Assembly: GCA_944989445.1 (NCBI GenBank)
Contig: CALYLW010000124.1
Coordinates: forward strand, 923,001 to 987,000
Origin: Ampullaceana balthica
Lineage: Eukaryota > Mollusca > Gastropoda > Lymnaeidae
DNA length: 64,000 nt
Direction of reading: 5' to 3'
The position numbers and the translations under genes are program-made. Within the stretch, counting starts at the first letter, position 1. Every line of letters begins with the position of its first letter. Below the pieces are notes generated by a model. That model ran no database searches. It saw nothing but the letters and a program-made list of their open reading frames with translations, and was not told where the DNA came from. Of the stretch, positions 60,501 to 64,000 are shown one piece after another.

Positions 60501-63262
60501 CTATAAGATAGTTAAACTATTGGCTTGTGGTATTTTACCTTCTCTGTACCATCAGAATAGCAAACTTATGTTTCAAGAACCAAGTGTGTTTTCTGGCCCA
60601 TGAATCCTTACAAAGATTACCAGCGTCCTCATTAATTATTTTTGTTAGACATTCGATTGTAGCTGTGTTCCTGGTACTGAGATTTTATTAATAAAAAAAA
60701 ATGTAAGAGGGATTACTTTATTTAATTTATTCCCCTTAAAAACCAAACTACCCGTGGAATAATTTTTTATTTATTTGATTTTGAAAAATATAAATTCTCT
60801 AGGGACCACTAATACAAAAGTAATAATTTTGTCCCCAATTTTGTTATCTTTTAATTATCTTGGCATGCCTTGAAAGGGTTAACCTATTTTTTTAAAAAGT
60901 TGTCTTAATTTACTTAAATTAGGTAATTTTTTGTTATTTGCTAATTTAGCAATTTTTGCTATAATCACTTTACATATAAACATTGAAAATAATACAACTA
61001 AACTTAAATTTTTAAATAAATATAGATTTTTATTTAACTCATTAAGCAGATAAGTTTGCTGGGTGAAATATGTAATGTATTTATATTTTATGAAGATATA
61101 TTTTTTAAAGTTATTATATATCTGAAATGTAATCTAATAAACAAGTTATTATAAGAAAATTAGGTTGTTGAGCCTTCTCACTTATTTGCAAGTTTACATT
61201 ATTTAAATCATAATGATAATAGAAAGTTAAGAAATCCTCTAAACATTGCTCATAAAATGTAACCCCCTCCCCAATTCTATTTCTTGGTTTTAGTAAATTT
61301 GCTTTGGAACTGAAAAATAAATAAATAGAGGTAAAAAAATTTTTTTTTAAAAACCACGTTTTTACAAGTGTACATTTGATCGATCAGAAATTTTGATACA
61401 TTATTTTTATCATCGGCACGAGTCTGCCTGCAAGATTGCAGCTGGCTAGCTTACGAGGAAGTGGATTAAAATTCGATCCAAAAGTTTTTTCGGCATTCAA
61501 ACAAGCAATCAAGCAGACATCACAAGTTAATATAAAGGATTTAAAAAAGATACAAACTTTTACAAACACATACTTAGCTTTACATATTAGATATGGACTT
61601 ATGTCTATATGTAACATTTTCATAGCTCTGAAGAAAAAGTAAGAAAGAGCTTTAATGTTTAGATCATCCATTTTAAAAAAATTCTTCCTACTCAATTAGG
61701 TCAGCATAATTGCAGCATCTAATTTTTAAAACATGTATGCATAAATATAATTTATGTTTGCATTAGTTAGCTATTACCAAACTTTCATGGCACTTGGAAG
61801 TAAACCTAACCTAATCAGGAGAGCTATAAACTAGGGCTGCAGAAATTAACGATTAATTAATTGTTAAACATTTTAATCGATTAAAATTAATTTGATCTAT
61901 TAAAATTTAAGAAAATATATATATTTTTTTTTCTCCAATTTATTAATAATTTATATTTTTTGTTACTTACATACTTTTCCCTCGTATTATTATTCTTTAT
62001 TTAGACGTGCATGCGTAAACAAAAAGATTTTTCTTCCTTATTTCTTGCATAGGAGGACGAATTTTCTGTGTTACGTCACAAAATTTGGGAGCCATGGATT
62101 ATCGCGACTTAACAGATTTCGCGAAATAATGAATCACAACTTAACAGGATCTGTTTATGCGTTATAAAAATATAATTACATGTAATCAAAATTTATTGAT
62201 TAAATTTTTTCCAGATTAATCGAACAAATTTCTTTTTAGTCAGTACCAGCCCTACTATAAACATTAGCTAATATGGCACTTCTTATTCTCTACCATGATT
62301 TATGTTTAGACTTTTGGATAAAATTTCTTTCAAATCATTTCAGACTGCCTATTCACATTCTCACAGACGCTCTGAGCCTTGGAACACAGCTGTTCATGAT
62401 CAGCAGGTGAGAAATGCAACCGTATTTCTTAGTTAACTAAATAAATGTTCAACATATTTGTGTGTGCGTTTTTTCTAAACATGCCGTCTTTAAGGAGTTT
62501 AAAGTGGAAAATTAATTTATTATAAATTAAATATTGTTCTAAAGAAATGCTTAATAATAATAGGGGATTCTTAAAAGGAGGCCTCAATCATAAAACATTA
62601 AAGGGTTCAATGGCTGCTATACTAATATTATACACTAGTAATGCTAGTCTAATATAAACAAGACTTTGTATCCATTGAGACATCTCACAAATTGAATTTT
62701 GCACCACATTGTAGGAACAGCTATTAAAGTGACTTAATATTTATAGTGCCATTGAGTGAACTTATAAGAGTTGTTATGTTGTTTTTTTTAAAACACATTA
62801 CACATTTTTTAAACTTAAATCAGAAGATAGTTTTTTAAGATTACTTAAACAAATTATTAATGTTATTTTTTTATTTATTGAAAAATTTATTTTGGTTCTA
62901 TTTTTAAGCTTGGAATTTCAAGTCATAAAGACTTTTTGGATAACAACAGAATAGGATTTGGTCTCAACCCAATAGCCAGTTCCCCACTTGACTCAGAGTT
63001 ACCTGTCATGACCAGACACCTTGGTGACCCAGAAATAACTCATGCTGCCTCAATAGCCTTGCCCCTCACACCTCCAGACCATTCATCACCTAGTTTCTTG
63101 CTCCCTGTGAGTATTGGTGGGACAGAGGATGATGAGGAAGAAGAGGAAGAAGAAGACGAGATTGACCATACAAACTGTAACTGCCATGATAGTAGAACTG
63201 ATGATGGAGTGGGACTTTTCCAAATGAATGATCTAGATTTGGAACAGATTGAAAGCCATTAA
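42678..63262 (+). CDS. FAM53: FAM53 family protein (FAM53A/B/C homologue), five coding exons, 473 aa
   Basis: Exons 42678-42773, 48245-48311, 48480-49321, 62344-62406 and 62909-63262 (TAA) join with consistent phases and GT-AG introns. Residues 9-17 (LITEKLQNQ) match the FAM53 N-terminus. KKKHCRSLSVP (120-130) is the family's KRxCRSLS block, SQPCVL (305-310) and KKRRR (317-321, likely nuclear signal) form the second, and RPTLNFNKM follows. An acidic run lies at 429-442 and the protein ends LDLEQIESH, as vertebrate FAM53 ends LDIEQIE. Ser-rich linkers are disordered. Vertebrate members act in nuclear import and Wnt/beta-catenin-linked proliferation (FAM53B/Simplet) and bind DYRK1A (FAM53C); this is family knowledge. 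It is probably one pre-duplication FAM53. The start is ATG 42678, the only in-frame ATG after the upstream stop at 42612. The open frame from 48383 is intron read-through and is not a start. Confidence 0.94.
42774..48244 (+). other. FAM53 intron 1 (~5.5 kb)
   Basis: A+T-rich phase-0 intron. At 45413-45486 there is a short sequence with two copies of the palindrome CGATTAATCG. Its complement begins TAGGGGTGCGGAAATTAA, a relative of the hAT MITE at 61832. No other repeat or exon is recognised. Small open frames at 44024-44215 and 45004-45210 have no known motifs. Confidence 0.6.
45413..45486 (-). mobile_element. Short relative of the TAGGGCTG hAT MITE (tentative)
   Basis: Read on the minus strand it starts TAGGGGTGCGGAAATTAA and continues with CGATTAATCG twice, as in the MITE at 61832-62254 (TAGGGCTGCAGAAATTAA then CGATTAATT). 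The far terminus is not matched and no 8-bp duplication is evident. Confidence 0.5.
48243..48248 (+). promoter_or_regulatory. Tandem splice acceptor (NAGNAG) at FAM53 exon 2
   Basis: The acceptor reads TTTACAGCAG|GTGACC. Using the first AG (48243-48244) keeps CAG (Gln33); using the second (48246-48247) skips it. Both preserve frame. Confidence 0.7.
53483..53511. repeat. (CA)n microsatellite
   Basis: CACACACC followed by an uninterrupted run of CA dinucleotides inside FAM53 intron 3. The local open frame reading THTHTH is an artefact of it. Confidence 0.9.
55436..56077. mobile_element. hAT-type element with GGCGGATTAA ends
   Basis: A 642-bp element flanked by perfect 8-bp duplications TTCCTATA (55428-55435 and 56078-56085). 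The ends are TCTATGGCGGATTAA and the complement GTAGGGGCGGATTAA, imperfect inverted repeats sharing GGCGGATTAA. Subterminal GGGGCCCCC-type motifs lie near both ends (55490-55515 and 56020-56030). No transposase remains. Size and duplication length fit a non-autonomous hAT. Confidence 0.82.
57548..57592. repeat. C-run plus (CT)n microsatellite
   Basis: CCCCCCCCC followed by about 16 CT dinucleotides and CTATCTCTCT, within FAM53 intron 3. Pure simple sequence. Confidence 0.9.
58941..59162. repeat. GT-rich minisatellite
   Basis: About 220 bp of imperfect repeats built on GTGTGGTTTGTGTGCGTGCC (about 24-28 bp), most regular in 59046-59162, with GTGCGTGC variants at the left. Alternating purine-pyrimidine sequence of this type can adopt Z-DNA. 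The Cys/Val-rich open frames (VCVRAC repeats) through it are artefacts of periodicity. Confidence 0.9.
61368..61542 (-). repeat. 'AAATCC' dispersed repeat, copy 4 (fragment)
   Basis: About 175 bp matching one end of the family: GTGTACATTTGATCGATCAG, then ATCATCGGCACGAGTCTGCC and finally AAGTTAATATAAAGGATTT. The opposite half is missing. It is preceded by AAAAACCACGTTTTTACAAG (61340-61366), which is also found in the palindrome arms at 27240. Confidence 0.75.
61832..62254. mobile_element. 423-bp hAT MITE with TAGGGCTG ends, in FAM53 intron 3
   Basis: The ends are TAGGGCTG and CAGCCCTA (perfect 8-bp inverted repeat) with perfect 8-bp duplications CTATAAAC at 61824-61831 and 62255-62262. Subterminal regions are rich in CGATTAAT and ATTAATCG. 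It ends 89 bp upstream of FAM53 exon 4. There is no coding capacity. Confidence 0.88.
62407..62908 (+). other. FAM53 intron 4
   Basis: A 502-bp A+T-rich intron between HDQQ|GTGAG and TTTTTAAG|CTTGG, phase 0 on both sides. No repeat recognised. Confidence 0.85.
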
Positions 63263-64000
63263 GTGTTTACAATTATTTAAAAAGTTTGTTATATTTTTTC
63301 TGAGAAACAGAGTAGGCAACTGAGATATACCAACATTGAAAGAAAAGAAAAAAAAAGCAACAACAAAAAATAAAATAACTCTAGATGTGTTTGTCATTAA
63401 ATTTAAAATTATTAAAATAATTCTATATATATACAAATGAAATGCTGTTTATTTTTTACAAAATCTTATTAACAACAAAAATTGAATACAATTTTTAAAA
63501 AATAAATGTTTGAAAAGATGTTTGACATAAAAATAAGGTTTTAAATTTTACTCTTCCATTGCATTTTCTGTTGATGAAAGAATTTAGCTAACATAAAATA
63601 AAAAATAATAAGATACATATTAAAAATTTAAAAATATGTTCTTGTAGTAAAGGAAATATCAGATATTATCAGTAGTTTTAAAAAGCACTTGTTGTCAAAT
63701 GATTAGATGATAAAGTAATGATGTTATTTGGGAATAGGTTTACTTTAAATTATATTTACATTTTATTGCTATTTTAACCCAAAAGGCTTTGAGGGTAAAC
63801 AATCTACATGAACTGACTCACAAAAATATGTACATTTCCTGTTTGTTTCTCATTATATATTTTATTACCAAAATGATTTTTTTTATAAAAATAATTAAAT
63901 AAGGAAATTGTAGTGAGACTCACAAATCCTTATCGATAATTTTTTCACAGCTTCAGTAACCACAAAGAAATAATTCTAGCATTTATTAGGATTGAGACTT
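63263..64000 (+). other. FAM53 3'UTR with candidate poly(A) signals
   Basis: A+T-rich sequence after the stop. AATAAA occurs at 63369-63374 and 63501-63506, about 110 and 240 nt after the stop, and more A-rich hexamers follow near 63595. The true cleavage site may also lie farther right. No other gene is visible to the window end. Confidence 0.6.

Larger units (their letters stand above)
49322..62343 (+). other. FAM53 intron 3 (~13 kb)
   Basis: A large intron between exon 3 (ends KMTE) and exon 4 (starts TAYSHSH). It holds a hAT element (55436-56077), CA, CT and GT simple repeats, an AAATCC fragment (61368-61542) and a hAT MITE (61832-62254). GC-richer patches at 52140-52340, 56170-56430 and 59640-59960 contain short open frames with no motif I recognise. 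Alternative promoters there cannot be excluded. The rest is plain A+T-rich sequence. Confidence 0.7.

Overview
This is a eukaryotic, metazoan window, A+T-rich (about two-thirds A+T by eye). It holds three split protein-coding genes with GT-AG introns inside a dense field of decayed transposable elements. The proteins are ordinary animal housekeeping or ciliary types. The repeats (tRNA-derived SINE, LINE reverse-transcriptase fragments, hAT, Tigger and 3-bp-TSD MITEs) suit a lophotrochozoan invertebrate. A gastropod mollusc is my best guess, at low confidence.

Layout. 1-6774 (+): the last eight coding exons of CACUL1, a cullin-domain CDK2 partner, with the 5' end outside the window. 12793-25307 (-): a complete six-exon DPCD gene, a ciliary / R2TP-linked CS-like protein of 200 aa. 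It converges on CACUL1. Its ~10-kb first intron holds a Tigger remnant, a SINE, two hAT elements in tandem, two LINE fragments and two further hAT remnants. About 25.3-42.6 kb: intergenic, with more SINE/LINE copies, a 117-bp-arm palindrome, hAT and Harbinger-like MITEs and a dispersed repeat with an AAATCC end. 42678-63262 (+): a FAM53 family gene with five coding exons and 473 aa, starting LITEKLQNQ-like and ending LDLEQIESH, with two large introns.

How the genes relate. They do not form a pathway or operon. CACUL1 and FAM53 are transcribed rightward and DPCD leftward between them. From general knowledge, human CACUL1, DPCD and FAM53B all lie on distal 10q, so this neighbourhood may be a relic of ancestral bilaterian linkage.

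The most unusual sequence structure is the transposon stratigraphy at 17.0-22.5 kb. Two related hAT elements lie head to tail, separated and flanked by three copies of the same 8-bp target site. The right-hand element also carries an inverted MITE and a 213-bp tandem duplication that is itself split by a LINE. I found no convincing new gene system. There is no rRNA, no CRISPR array and no bona fide tRNA gene.
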